Shown piece by piece: positions 23,864 through 32,384 of a stretch of DNA of 35,941 bases (positions are counted from its first letter, which is position 1; each line of letters begins with the position of its first letter). Below the pieces are notes generated by a model. The model worked only from the letters and a program-made list of their open reading frames with translations, ran no database searches and was not told where the DNA came from. Made by a program: the position numbers and the translations under genes. The stretch is from contig JAGHTF010000010.1 in the NCBI GenBank assembly GCA_018065485.1, positions 1-35,941 of the forward strand, in the 5' to 3' direction. Source of the DNA: Candidatus Cryptobacteroides fimicaballi. Lineage in GTDB: Bacteria; Bacteroidota; Bacteroidia; Bacteroidales; UBA932.

Positions 23864-26482
23864 ATGGAGACAGATTCGCGCAAGTTCAAACTGACCGGGA
23901 TGTTTAAAGACTGGTACCTGGATTACGCCTCATATGTAATCCTGCACAGGGCCGTGCCTCACATCGTGGACGGTCTGAAACCGGTGCAGAGGCGTGTTCT
24001 TCACGCTATGTCCGTAATCGATGACGGAGCCTACATAAAAGTTGCAAACATAGTAGGCCAGGCAATGCAGTACCATCCCCACGGAGACCAGTCCATACTT
24101 GGCGCCCTTGTCACCCTTGGGCAGAAGAATCTTGTCATCGACTGCCAGGGAAACTGGGGAAACATTCTTACCGGAGACTCGAATGCTGCACCCCGTTACA
24201 TAGAAGCCCGTTTGAGCAAGTTTGCAAAAGAGGTTATCTTCGACCGCAAGATAACCCATACTATGAAATCCTATGACGGGCGCAGGGATGAACCCGTGGA
24301 ACTTCCGGTCCGCTTCCCTCTGCTTCTGGCTCAGGGCACCGAGGGTATCGGCGTAGGCCTGGCATCCAAGATTCTGCCTCATAATTTCAACGAACTGCTG
24401 GACGCATCGGTAGCCATACTCCAAGGGCGGGATTACGAACTTTATCCCGATTTCCCGACCGGAGGTTTTGCCGACTGCAGCAAATATATGAACGGAGGAC
24501 GCGGAGGAAGCGTTAAAGTACGCGCCAGAATAGAGAAACGGGGCAAAAATATGATTGCCATAACCGAAATTCCCTATGGCAAGACAACGCACGTCATCAT
24601 AGACTCCATACTCAAGGCAAAGGATCAGAACAAGATCAAGATCAAGAAGATAGAAGATATGACCACCGACAAGGTGGAAATTCTCGTACACCTTCCCAAC
24701 GACGTTTCTCCGGACAAGACCATAGATGCCCTGTATGCTTTCACCGACTGTGAAACCAACATTGCACCCAACGCCTGCGTAATCAAGGACAACAAGCCTG
24801 CATTCCTTACCGTCAACGACATTCTGGAATACAGCACAATGCACACGCGGGACCTGCTCAAGCAGCAGCTCGAAATAAGGCTGGCAGAACTTGAGGACGA
24901 CTGGCACTACACCTCCCTGGAGAAGATTTTCTTTGAGCAGCAGATATACAAGATTCTGGAGCAGAGGGATTTCCTTTCCTGGGATGACCAGAAGGAAGCC
25001 ATCCTGCTGGGACTTCAGGCGTATGAACGGCAGCTCCGGCGGGCCATCACTATGGAAGATGTCGATAAACTGGTCGAAAAACCCGTAAGGAAGATTTCCA
25101 GGTTCGACGTCAAGGCTCTGGACGAGAAGGTGCACGCAATCGAAGAGCAGATTGCCGAAGTTCAGGATAATCTGGACCATATCACGGCCTACACCATAAA
25201 CTGGTTCAAAGAACTTAAGAAGAAATACGGGAAGGATTTCCCCCGCCGGACAGAGCTTACCGGGTTCGAAACCATTACGGCCACCAAGGTAATCAACAAC
25301 AACGCAAAGCTTTATGCCAATATGGCAGAAGGATTTGTGGGAATCGGGCTTAAGAAAGAAGAAGGGGTTGACTTCCTTTGCGATTGCTCGGACCTTTCGG
25401 AAATCATTGTCATTGCAAAGGACGGCCGTTACCGTGTAACCAAGGTATCGGACAAGGCTTTCTTCTGGAAAGACCTGCTGTACGTAGGCATATTCAACAG
25501 GAACGATGAGCGCACCATCTACAATGTAATCTACCGTCAGGGCAAAGGTCAGATTTCCTTCGCCAAGCGTTTTGCGATAACCTCAATCAGCCGCGACAAG
25601 GACTACGATATCACTACCGGAGAGGAGGGCTCTTCCATCCTGTGGTTCTCGGCCAATCACAACGGCGAGGCCGAAACGGTACGCATTCAGCTGAGACCCC
25701 GCCAGAAACTCAAGAAGACCTCTCTGGAATTTGATTTCAGCACGCTGGCTATCAAAGGCCGTGGCACAAGGGGCAACCTTGTATCCAAAAATCCTATCCA
25801 GAAAATATCCCTCAAGAGCAAAGGCATAAGTACTATTGCCGGAAAGGACATCTGGTACGACTCCGACATCCAGAAGCTCAATGAAGACGGACGCGGACTG
25901 CATCTGGGCCAGTTTGTAGGAGAGGACAAGGTGCTTGAAATCTTCAAGAACGGAACTTTCTACACCACTTCATTCGACCTTAGCAACCGCTATCAGGGAG
26001 ACGTGCTCCGAATAGAGAAATACGATGCCGAAAAAACATTCACGGCACTGTATTACGACGCCAAGGCCAAGTCATTCTACGTTAAGCGATTCTCCTTCCC
26101 CCTGAGCGACAATGCTCCGCTCAGTTTCATTGCCGAAGGCCAGAAATCCTATCTGGTTGAGCTCTGCGACGATCTCCATCCCCGCTACGAAACCATCTTC
26201 GGAGGCAAGTCTTCGGGAAAGGGAGAGATAATCGAGGCCGAAAGCTGGATCGGCAAGAAAGGCTTCGGAGCCAAGGGCAAGAAAGTGTCCGACAAGCCCG
26301 ACGTAAAGAGTGTTCATTTCATCGAACCGATCATTGTCGAAGAAGAGGAGGAGAAAGAGGAGGAGATTATCTTCGATATCGATCCGCCCTCAGCAAACGT
26401 TGTTCTCAATATCTCCGACCCGGCTCCGGTATTGGAGCAGGACGACCTGATAGAAATCATAGAACCTACCCTTTTTGATTAG
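23864..26482 (+). CDS. parC: DNA topoisomerase IV subunit A (GyrA/ParC family)
   Basis: This subunit cuts and rejoins DNA in the type IIA topoisomerase that decatenates chromosomes. The 872-residue product begins with the breakage-reunion domain: DGLKPVQRRVLHAM at 36-49, the helix YHPHGDQSILGALV at 70-83, and the catalytic Arg111-Tyr112 in AAPRYIEARLSKF. That last motif and IDCQGNWGNILTGD are typical of Bacteroidota topoisomerase IV, not gyrase. The C-terminal part is beta-rich without a clear GyrA box, and the last 60 residues are very acidic (EEEEEKEEEIIFDID). The positions equivalent to E. coli GyrA Ser83 and Asp87 are Gln76 and Gly80. It follows era closely, and the recJ promoter overlaps its 3' end. 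Confidence 0.92.
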   Translation: METDSRKFKLTGMFKDWYLDYASYVILHRAVPHIVDGLKPVQRRVLHAMSVIDDGAYIKVANIVGQAMQYHPHGDQSILGALVTLGQKNLVIDCQGNWGNILTGDSNAAPRYIEARLSKFAKEVIFDRKITHTMKSYDGRRDEPVELPVRFPLLLAQGTEGIGVGLASKILPHNFNELLDASVAILQGRDYELYPDFPTGGFADCSKYMNGGRGGSVKVRARIEKRGKNMIAITEIPYGKTTHVIIDSILKAKDQNKIKIKKIEDMTTDKVEILVHLPNDVSPDKTIDALYAFTDCETNIAPNACVIKDNKPAFLTVNDILEYSTMHTRDLLKQQLEIRLAELEDDWHYTSLEKIFFEQQIYKILEQRDFLSWDDQKEAILLGLQAYERQLRRAITMEDVDKLVEKPVRKISRFDVKALDEKVHAIEEQIAEVQDNLDHITAYTINWFKELKKKYGKDFPRRTELTGFETITATKVINNNAKLYANMAEGFVGIGLKKEEGVDFLCDCSDLSEIIVIAKDGRYRVTKVSDKAFFWKDLLYVGIFNRNDERTIYNVIYRQGKGQISFAKRFAITSISRDKDYDITTGEEGSSILWFSANHNGEAETVRIQLRPRQKLKKTSLEFDFSTLAIKGRGTRGNLVSKNPIQKISLKSKGISTIAGKDIWYDSDIQKLNEDGRGLHLGQFVGEDKVLEIFKNGTFYTTSFDLSNRYQGDVLRIEKYDAEKTFTALYYDAKAKSFYVKRFSFPLSDNAPLSFIAEGQKSYLVELCDDLHPRYETIFGGKSSGKGEIIEAESWIGKKGFGAKGKKVSDKPDVKSVHFIEPIIVEEEEEKEEEIIFDIDPPSANVVLNISDPAPVLEQDDLIEIIEPTLFD

Positions 26483-26504
26483 AAAATTTATATAGGTATA
26501 TTTG
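26474..26504 (+). promoter_or_regulatory. Promoter for recJ
   Basis: A -33 box TTTG (26474-26477), 19 bases, and a -7 box TATATTTG (26497-26504) make a perfect Bacteroidota promoter. The -33 box lies within the last codons of parC. The -7 box ends six bases before the recJ ATG, so the transcript would begin at or just before the start codon. Confidence 0.7.
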
Positions 26505-26510
26505 TAAGTT

Positions 26511-28244
26511 ATGGGAAAGGAATGCCGATGGATACTGGGCGAAAAGGCCGATGAGGCGAAGGTCGAAAGACTCTCCGCCGAAATAGGTATAGACCGTGTC
26601 CTTGCCGAACTTCTGGTCAAGCGCGGAGTGGAAACCTTCGAGCAGGCTCTCGCATTCTTCCGTCCCAATCTTAACAATCTGCACGACCCGTTCCTGATGA
26701 AGGATATGGACAAAGCTGTCGAGAGACTGGATCGGGCCGTCAGTCAGGGTGAACGCATTCTGGTGTATGGAGACTACGACGTTGACGGCACCACCGCAGT
26801 TGCCCTGGTTTATTCCTTCCTCAAGAAATTCACGGACAACCTTGGCTTTTACGTTCCCGACCGCTACGACGAAGGTTACGGCGTATCCATCAAGGGAATA
26901 GACTGGGCCGCCGAAAACGGCTACAACCTCATAATCACTCTGGACTGCGGAATCAAGGCCATAGACAAAGTCGAACACGCAAGGCAGAAAGGGATAGATG
27001 TCATTATCTGTGACCATCATCTTCCCGAAGAATCACTTCCCGCCGCCGTTGCAGTGCTGGACCCGAAGCGGGAAGACTGTTCCTATCCGTTCGACGACCT
27101 GAGCGGTTGCGGAGTAGGATTCAAGCTTGTTCAGGCCTACGCAACAAAAAAAGGCATTCCTTTCGAGGAACTCATTCCCCTGCTGGATCTTCTGGTTGTG
27201 AGCATTTCTTCCGACCTTGTTACAATGGTTGGAGAAAACAGGATATTGTCTCATTTCGGACTGAAACAGCTCAACGAGCATCCCCGTCAGGGCCTTCTTG
27301 CAATGATTACCCTTTCCAACCTTGAGCCCGGGCATCTGAACATCGACGACATTGTCTTCAAGATCGGACCCAGAATAAATGCCGCAGGGCGAATGGAAAG
27401 CGGGCAGATGGCCGTCGAGCTCCTTATCGCCAACGATGAGGCTCAGGCTATGCTCATAGGTTCCAAAATCAATGACAACAACAACGAGCGCAAGAGCATT
27501 GACAGGGAGATAACCCAGGAAGCGCTCGAAATGGTGCAGAACGGAACCTGTCTGGCTTCGGAAAACGCCACAGTGGTTTATTCCGAAAGCTGGAACAAGG
27601 GTGTGGTGGGCATCGTCGCCTCCCGTCTTGTCGAAGCCTATTACAAGCCCGCAATAGTTCTGACGAAATCGAACGGTTTTGTAACCGGTTCGGCCCGAAG
27701 CATTCAGGGATTCGATCTTTACGAGGCCATCGAGAGTTGTGCCGACCTTATGGAGAACTTCGGAGGCCACGTTTATGCCGCCGGTCTCACTATGAAAGAG
27801 GAGAATCTTGCCGAGTTCAGCCGGCGTATCGACAAAGCCATCGGAGAAAAGATTACAGAGGAGATGCTCACCCCTGTAATTAACGTTGATGCAAAACTGG
27901 ACTTTGCGCACATCACCCCGAAATTCATACGCATTCTCAAGCAGTTCCAGCCCTTCGGCCCGGGAAACAGCAACCCGGTTTTCGTTACAGACAACGTTTA
28001 CGACTCGGGGAACGGCCGCAAAGTTGGAGCCGGTGGAGTTCATATGAAACTGGACCTTATTCAGGAGAGCCAGCCCTACCACCAGATTGCGGCAATCGCC
28101 TTCAATATGTCAGACTTTTACGACTATATCAAGGACGGCAATCCCATCGACATCTGTTATTCAATTGTAGAGAATTACTATAGGGGTAACTCCATTATCC
28201 AGCTCCGCATCAAGGACCTCAAGGAGCGGGAAGATATCATCTGA
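26511..28244 (+). CDS. recJ: Single-stranded-DNA-specific 5'-3' exonuclease RecJ
   Basis: RecJ degrades single-stranded DNA from the 5' end in RecF-pathway recombination and mismatch repair. The 577-residue product matches the usual length. DHH-family metal motifs are in order: VYGDYDVDGTTA (85-96), TLDCG (143-147) and CDHHLPEE (167-174). The DHHA1 domain follows with NKGVVGIVASRLVEAYYKPAIVL and the GGHVYAAGLT motif near residue 420. The C-terminal OB-like domain has FQPFGPGNSNPVF, a RecJ hallmark. It has its own promoter and a nearly leaderless message. Its stop codon overlaps the stop codon of the convergent aroE gene by eight bases. Confidence 0.97.
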   Translation: MGKECRWILGEKADEAKVERLSAEIGIDRVLAELLVKRGVETFEQALAFFRPNLNNLHDPFLMKDMDKAVERLDRAVSQGERILVYGDYDVDGTTAVALVYSFLKKFTDNLGFYVPDRYDEGYGVSIKGIDWAAENGYNLIITLDCGIKAIDKVEHARQKGIDVIICDHHLPEESLPAAVAVLDPKREDCSYPFDDLSGCGVGFKLVQAYATKKGIPFEELIPLLDLLVVSISSDLVTMVGENRILSHFGLKQLNEHPRQGLLAMITLSNLEPGHLNIDDIVFKIGPRINAAGRMESGQMAVELLIANDEAQAMLIGSKINDNNNERKSIDREITQEALEMVQNGTCLASENATVVYSESWNKGVVGIVASRLVEAYYKPAIVLTKSNGFVTGSARSIQGFDLYEAIESCADLMENFGGHVYAAGLTMKEENLAEFSRRIDKAIGEKITEEMLTPVINVDAKLDFAHITPKFIRILKQFQPFGPGNSNPVFVTDNVYDSGNGRKVGAGGVHMKLDLIQESQPYHQIAAIAFNMSDFYDYIKDGNPIDICYSIVENYYRGNSIIQLRIKDLKEREDII

Positions 28245-28905
28245 CCATCAGGGCGAACCCGCATTCCGCCTGAGCCTCAAGCCACCGGACACCGCTCACA
28301 TATTCTGCCTTTCCCCCGTTGAATCCGCAGACGCTGTCCGGGGTAAACGCCGGATTGCGGTAGTTGGCTTCTATCAGGCAGTTGCAGCGGAATTTCTCAA
28401 TCCCTTTTACGGCACAGGGCAGGGTATATATTATAAGGTCGGCGCTGACGCCTTCCTCCACCTCGTCGTGATGATATACATTCACCTCGTATCCGCAGTC
28501 CATTGCAGCGGCCTGCGCCGCTCTTCCGGCCCCTCCGAATCCGATTACGGCCGCTGAGCGCTTCCTTCCATCCCGGGATTGTACGTCCTCCCGGGCCAGA
28601 ATAGTGCACAGGCCATGGTAGTCGGAATTGTACGCTACGATTCCATCGGCGGTCTTGACCGCAATATTCGCCGCACCTATACGCAAACACTCAGGCGAAA
28701 GGATATCAGCCCTTTCACAGGCCTGGACTTTGAACGGAGCCGTAATGTTGACAGCCTTATAGTCGGACAGAAACCTGCCCCAGGCCTCTTCGAAATCGGG
28801 AGTTTCCACCAGATCATAGTTCCACTTCCCACTGTAGGCCCTCTTGAAAAGTTCCGGGCTGCGGGAGTGGGAGATCGGATAGCCTATGAGCGCGAAGTCA
28901 GGCAT
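28237..28905 (-). CDS. aroE: Shikimate dehydrogenase (short form)
   Basis: AroE reduces 3-dehydroshikimate to shikimate with NADPH in aromatic amino-acid synthesis. The 222-residue product is about 50 residues shorter than E. coli AroE, mostly in the cofactor domain. The substrate motif ISHSRSP is at 11-17, the catalytic Lys59 lies in NITAPFK (53-59), and the catalytic Asp95 in NSDYHG, where the family usually has NTDxxG. The nucleotide-binding turn GFGGAGRAA is at 122-130, and the C-terminal helix has GVRWLEAQAECGF, resembling the usual GxxMLxxQA. Short AroE forms are common in Bacteroidota. The start overlaps the methyltransferase gene by eight bases, and the end overlaps recJ on the other strand. 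Confidence 0.93.
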   Translation of the reverse strand: MPDFALIGYPISHSRSPELFKRAYSGKWNYDLVETPDFEEAWGRFLSDYKAVNITAPFKVQACERADILSPECLRIGAANIAVKTADGIVAYNSDYHGLCTILAREDVQSRDGRKRSAAVIGFGGAGRAAQAAAMDCGYEVNVYHHDEVEEGVSADLIIYTLPCAVKGIEKFRCNCLIEANYRNPAFTPDSVCGFNGGKAEYVSGVRWLEAQAECGFALMVR

Positions 28906-29692
28906 TGCGCTGTCTTACTGCTTCAAACAAAAGAACCGCCGTGCTCACGCTTACGTTCAGGCTGTCCAGTTTCCCAAGCATAGGGATTCTGATGTGAGCA
29001 TCGGCAGACTGTCTCCAGATACTGGTCAGACCCGTAGATTCGGTTCCCATAACGAGGGCCGTTCCCGCAGTCATAGGAGTATCGTAATAGAGTTCGGAAT
29101 CCTGCAATTGCGCTGTCAGAATACCTATTCCCCTGTTTTTGAGAAATCCGATTGCCTCTTCGGAAGAGCAGCACACCACCGGCACCGAGAATATCGCGCC
29201 AAGCGATGCCCTGATAAGATTCGGATTGTATATATCGGTGAGAGGGTCACACACGAATACCGCATCGGCGCCGGCAGCGTCGGCCGAACGCAGGACAGCC
29301 CCGAGGTTCCCCGGTTTTTCCACTGCTTCCAGCACAACAATAAGAGGATTGGCCGGCAGTTCCAAACTCTCCAAAGTCTTAAACCGGCTCCGAACCTCGG
29401 CTATAACGCCCTCGGTTCCTTCCCGGTAGGCCACCTTCTCATATACGGGGCGGCTCAGGCAGACGGTGCGGACCCGACCATTGTCCAGGCCTGCGGGAAT
29501 TTTGCCCGAAGGAAGGATTTCCCGGCAATAGAATACCGTATCCAACTCATAGCCGGCATTCACACAGTGCTCCAGTTCACGGACCCCCTCAACTACGAAA
29601 AGACCGCTCTCGCGCCTCAGAGAAGATTTCTGCTGGAGCGCGAGAAGCTGCTTAACCTTAGGGTTCTGCACCGATGTGATGATTTCTTCCAC
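28898..29692 (-). CDS. TrmH/SpoU-family rRNA or tRNA 2'-O-methyltransferase
   Basis: The 264-residue product is a two-domain SPOUT methyltransferase. Residues 5-100 form the SpoU substrate-binding domain (VKQLLALQQKSSLRRESGLFVVEGVRELE). The catalytic domain has motif 1 at 125-145 (EKPGNLGAVLRSADAAGADAV), motif 2 at 213-222 (LVMGTESTGL) and motif 3 at 236-257 (IPMLGKLDSLNVSVSTAVLLFE). The layout is close to RlmB and related 23S rRNA methyltransferases, but the target nucleotide cannot be assigned. It begins directly after the lysS stop codon with no gap, and its end overlaps the aroE start by eight bases, so lysS, this gene and aroE form a three-gene operon. Confidence 0.93.
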   Translation of the reverse strand: MEEIITSVQNPKVKQLLALQQKSSLRRESGLFVVEGVRELEHCVNAGYELDTVFYCREILPSGKIPAGLDNGRVRTVCLSRPVYEKVAYREGTEGVIAEVRSRFKTLESLELPANPLIVVLEAVEKPGNLGAVLRSADAAGADAVFVCDPLTDIYNPNLIRASLGAIFSVPVVCCSSEEAIGFLKNRGIGILTAQLQDSELYYDTPMTAGTALVMGTESTGLTSIWRQSADAHIRIPMLGKLDSLNVSVSTAVLLFEAVRQRNA

Positions 29693-31234
29693 CTATTCGG
29701 ATTCTTCTTTCTTATCTTCTTTCTTCAATGCTTTTTCCGGCCTCATCTGAGGGAAGAAAAGCACATCCTGAATGGCAGTCTGACCGGTCATAAACATTGT
29801 AAGACGGTCGATGCCCATTCCCAGGCCGGAGGTAGGAGGCATACCGTACTCCAGTGCACGGACAAAGTCCATATCGATGTACATAGCCTCGTCGTCTCCC
29901 TTTGTCTTAAGAGCAGCCTGCTCCTGGAATCTCTCCAACTGGTCGATAGGGTCATTCAGCTCGGAGTAGGCATTGGCAAGTTCCTTTCCGCAAACGAAGA
30001 GCTCGAACCTCTCGGTAAGGGAAGGATTGGTGCGGTGACGTTTGGTAAGAGGAGACATCTCCACAGGATAATCCGTTACGAAAGTAGGCTGGATGAGCTT
30101 GGATTCGCAGTATTCCCCGAAGATGGCATCGATAAGCTTTCCCTTGCCCATCGAAGGCTCAATCTCTACGCCCAGTCTCTTGCAGGTAGCGCGAAGTTCA
30201 TCTTCATCCATTGAGCTCACGTCAACTCCTGCATACTCCTTTATGGCATCCAAAATAGGAAGGCGACGGTATTCCCCTCCGAAATCCACCTCGTGCTCAC
30301 CTATCTTGACTACGGTAGTGCCGTTGACCCTGGAAGAAATCTTCGCAAGCATCTTCTCCACAAACTCCATCATCCAGTTGTAGTCTTTGTAGGCCACGTA
30401 TATTTCCATACAGGTAAACTCGGGGTTGTGGGTTTTGTCCATTCCCTCGTTGCGGAAGTCCTTGGCAAACTCATACACTCCGTTATACCCGCCCACAATC
30501 AGACGCTTGAGATAAAGCTCATTGGCGATTCTGAGGTACAGGGGAATGTCCAGGGCATTGTGATGGGTAACGAACGGTCTGGCAGTCGCTCCACCGGGGA
30601 TGCTCTGAAGTATGGGCGTCTCCACCTCCAGACACCCGGCCTCGTTGAAATACTCGCGCATTGTGGCTATAATCTGCGCCCTCTTCACGAAAGTATCCCT
30701 AACGGAAGGGTTTACAATCAGATCCACATATCTCTGCCTGTAGCGGAGTTCAGGGTCGGTAAAAGCGTCGAAAGTCTGCCCGTCCAGTTCCTTGACAATG
30801 GGAAGGACCCTTAGGGACTTGCTCAGCAGTGTAAGTTCCTTAACGTGCACAGACAACTGCCCGGTCTGGGTTATGAAAGCAAAGCCCTTGATACCTACTA
30901 TATCACCTATGTCCAGAAGTTTTTTCCAAACCGTATTGTACATTGTCTTGTCTTCTCCGGGGCAGATTTCATCCCGTTTGACATATATCTGGATCCTGCC
31001 GTCGGCATCCTGGATTTCTCCGAATGACGCTGCCCCCATAATGCGGCGGCTCATAATTCTGCCGGCCAGGCATACGTCCTGGAAATTGCCCTTCTGCGCA
31101 TCATATTGCGCTGCAATTTCCGCCGAATTTGTGTTTACCGGATAAAGAGCTGCGGGATACGGTTCAATTCCGAGTTCCCTGAGTTTTGAAAGAGATTCTC
31201 TACGAATCTGTTCCTGTTCGCTGTATTCTGCCAT
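29693..31234 (-). CDS. lysS: Lysyl-tRNA synthetase, class II
   Basis: LysS charges tRNA-Lys with lysine. I chose the start at 31234 ([22 protein letters not shown]), giving 513 residues. The reading frame stays open for 148 more codons upstream, but that part lies antisense to aroK and matches nothing in the family. The N-terminal anticodon-binding OB fold has [23 protein letters not shown]. Catalytic class II motifs are present: motif 1 around [15 protein letters not shown], motif 2 [20 protein letters not shown] and motif 3 [12 protein letters not shown]. The C-terminus ends in a charged tail ([10 protein letters not shown]). It is divergent from aroK across 60 bases. A weak -7-like TAAATTCG lies 19 bases before the ATG. 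Confidence 0.98.
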   Translation of the reverse strand: MAEYSEQEQIRRESLSKLRELGIEPYPAALYPVNTNSAEIAAQYDAQKGNFQDVCLAGRIMSRRIMGAASFGEIQDADGRIQIYVKRDEICPGEDKTMYNTVWKKLLDIGDIVGIKGFAFITQTGQLSVHVKELTLLSKSLRVLPIVKELDGQTFDAFTDPELRYRQRYVDLIVNPSVRDTFVKRAQIIATMREYFNEAGCLEVETPILQSIPGGATARPFVTHHNALDIPLYLRIANELYLKRLIVGGYNGVYEFAKDFRNEGMDKTHNPEFTCMEIYVAYKDYNWMMEFVEKMLAKISSRVNGTTVVKIGEHEVDFGGEYRRLPILDAIKEYAGVDVSSMDEDELRATCKRLGVEIEPSMGKGKLIDAIFGEYCESKLIQPTFVTDYPVEMSPLTKRHRTNPSLTERFELFVCGKELANAYSELNDPIDQLERFQEQAALKTKGDDEAMYIDMDFVRALEYGMPPTSGLGMGIDRLTMFMTGQTAIQDVLFFPQMRPEKALKKEDKKEESE

Positions 31235-31282
31235 TTTCTTAAGTTTAACCTGCGAATTTACAATTTTTTCTTTAGAAAGAGG

Positions 31283-31290
31283 TATCTTTG
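31283..31290 (+). promoter_or_regulatory. Probable -7 box for aroK
   Basis: TATCTTTG matches TAnnTTTG exactly and ends four bases before the aroK ATG, so transcription would begin at or within the start codon. A clear -33 TTTG at normal spacing is not visible; the nearest similar sequence, TTTA, is 22 bases upstream. The gap to lysS is 60 bases and contains mostly A/T runs. Confidence 0.45.
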
Positions 31291-31294
31291 GGGT

Positions 31295-31801
31295 ATGATT
31301 GTCAGCCTTACAGGATTTATGGGCAGCGGGAAAAGCAGCGTCGGTGCAGCTTTGGCCGCCCTTATGAACTTCAGATTCATAGATCTGGACGAATATGTCC
31401 GGGAACACGAAGGTCTTTCCGTCGCCGAGCTCCTTGCCCAAGGCGAAGAGCGCTTCCGGATGGCCGAGTCCGTCTGCCTGCGGGAAATTCTGGCCAAGGC
31501 CGATGAAAACACAGTGCTGGCCCTGGGGGGAGGGACCGTTGCATACGGGCAGAATCTGCAACTTATCCTCTCCTCCACCCGATGCGTATATCTGCAAGCT
31601 TCCCTGCCGGTAATCGGGCAGAGGCTGGCAGGACAGACCGCCCAAAGGCCTCTGTACAATCCCGAAACCGCCCCTCAACTGTACGAATCCCGCCTGAAAT
31701 ACTACCGGCAGGCCGAATTTACGGTGGACACCGACGACCTGCCCCCCGCACGGGTAGCGGAACTTGTTTCAGAATTGGTGACCGGAAAGCACACGGATTG
31801 A
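31295..31801 (+). CDS. aroK: Shikimate kinase
   Basis: AroK phosphorylates shikimate at the 3-hydroxyl using ATP. The 168-residue product is of normal size. The P-loop GFMGSGKS is at 7-14, the shikimate-binding Asp lies in FIDLDEYV (28-35), the FRMAE segment supplies the substrate arginine, the central LALGGGTV is at about 71-78, and the lid arginine is in AQRPLYNP. It reads away from lysS. aroE, which makes its substrate, lies 2.4 kb away on the opposite strand in the lysS operon, so two steps of one pathway flank a divergent promoter region. The next gene, ssb, starts after 85 bases. Confidence 0.96.
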   Translation: MIVSLTGFMGSGKSSVGAALAALMNFRFIDLDEYVREHEGLSVAELLAQGEERFRMAESVCLREILAKADENTVLALGGGTVAYGQNLQLILSSTRCVYLQASLPVIGQRLAGQTAQRPLYNPETAPQLYESRLKYYRQAEFTVDTDDLPPARVAELVSELVTGKHTD

Positions 31802-31827
31802 AAAAAATTCGTATCTTGCATCCCGCT

Positions 31828-31840
31828 CAGGTCAGACCTG
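31828..31840. repeat. Palindrome upstream of ssb
   Basis: CAGGTC-A-GACCTG is a perfect 6-bp inverted repeat around one base, 46 bases before the ssb start. It lies just downstream of TATCTTGC, a shortened -7-like box at 31812-31819. The position suits an operator at or just after a transcription start. One base is too short for an RNA hairpin loop, so a dimeric DNA-binding protein is the more likely reader. No terminator for aroK is visible in this gap. Confidence 0.45.
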
Positions 31841-31886
31841 GCAACCGCATACTATGTTAAACTTCAAATTTTAAAATTCAAGTATT

Positions 31887-32363
31887 ATGTCTGTAAACAA
31901 AGTTATTCTGATCGGTAACGTTGGCCGTGACCCCGAAGTACGTTACCTTGATGGAAATGCCCAGGGAGGGCAGCCTGCAAAAGTTGCAACCTTTACTCTT
32001 GCAACGACCGAAAAATACCGTGACCGTAACGGAGAACCCCGCGAAAACACTGAATGGCACAATATCGTAGCCTGGAGGCAGAATGCCGACGTGGCCGAGA
32101 AATTCGTTAGGAAAGGAACTCAGCTCTATATCGAAGGACGTCTTCGCACACGCTCCTATACCGATCAGACCGGTGCCAAGAGATACACTACCGAAATCGC
32201 CGTCGATACGCTTCAACTGCTCGGACGTCGCCCCGACTCCGCAGACGGCCAGCAACAGGCCTACCAGCAGCCCGCTTATCAGCAGAGTGCACCCGCTGCA
32301 CCCGCCCAACGCCCTGTAGAAATCAACGTAGTGGATAATCCTTCCGACGATCTCCCGTTCTGA
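31887..32363 (+). CDS. ssb: Single-stranded DNA-binding protein
   Basis: SSB coats single-stranded DNA as a tetramer and recruits repair and replication enzymes through its acidic tail. The 158-residue product has an OB fold over about 1-112 (MSVNKVILIGNVGRDPEVRYL, then TEWHNIVAWRQNADVAEKFVRKGTQLYIEGRL). A Gln/Ala/Pro-rich flexible linker spans about 118-145, and the conserved tip is DDLPF at 154-158. RecJ, also encoded in this window, is a known SSB-tail partner in E. coli. The MFS transporter gene begins 21 bases later in the same direction, so the three genes ssb, MFS and dxs may be one transcript. Confidence 0.98.
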   Translation: MSVNKVILIGNVGRDPEVRYLDGNAQGGQPAKVATFTLATTEKYRDRNGEPRENTEWHNIVAWRQNADVAEKFVRKGTQLYIEGRLRTRSYTDQTGAKRYTTEIAVDTLQLLGRRPDSADGQQQAYQQPAYQQSAPAAPAQRPVEINVVDNPSDDLPF

Positions 32364-32384
32364 TAACCCCAAAAACAAACGGCA

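Noticed and set aside
23930..25180. A 416-codon minus-strand ORF opposite parC
   Set aside because: Fully antisense to the conserved topoisomerase domain and without recognisable motifs.
31235..31678. A 148-codon N-terminal extension of lysS
   Set aside because: It lies antisense to aroK and does not resemble LysS. The protein from 31234 has the normal family length and start.
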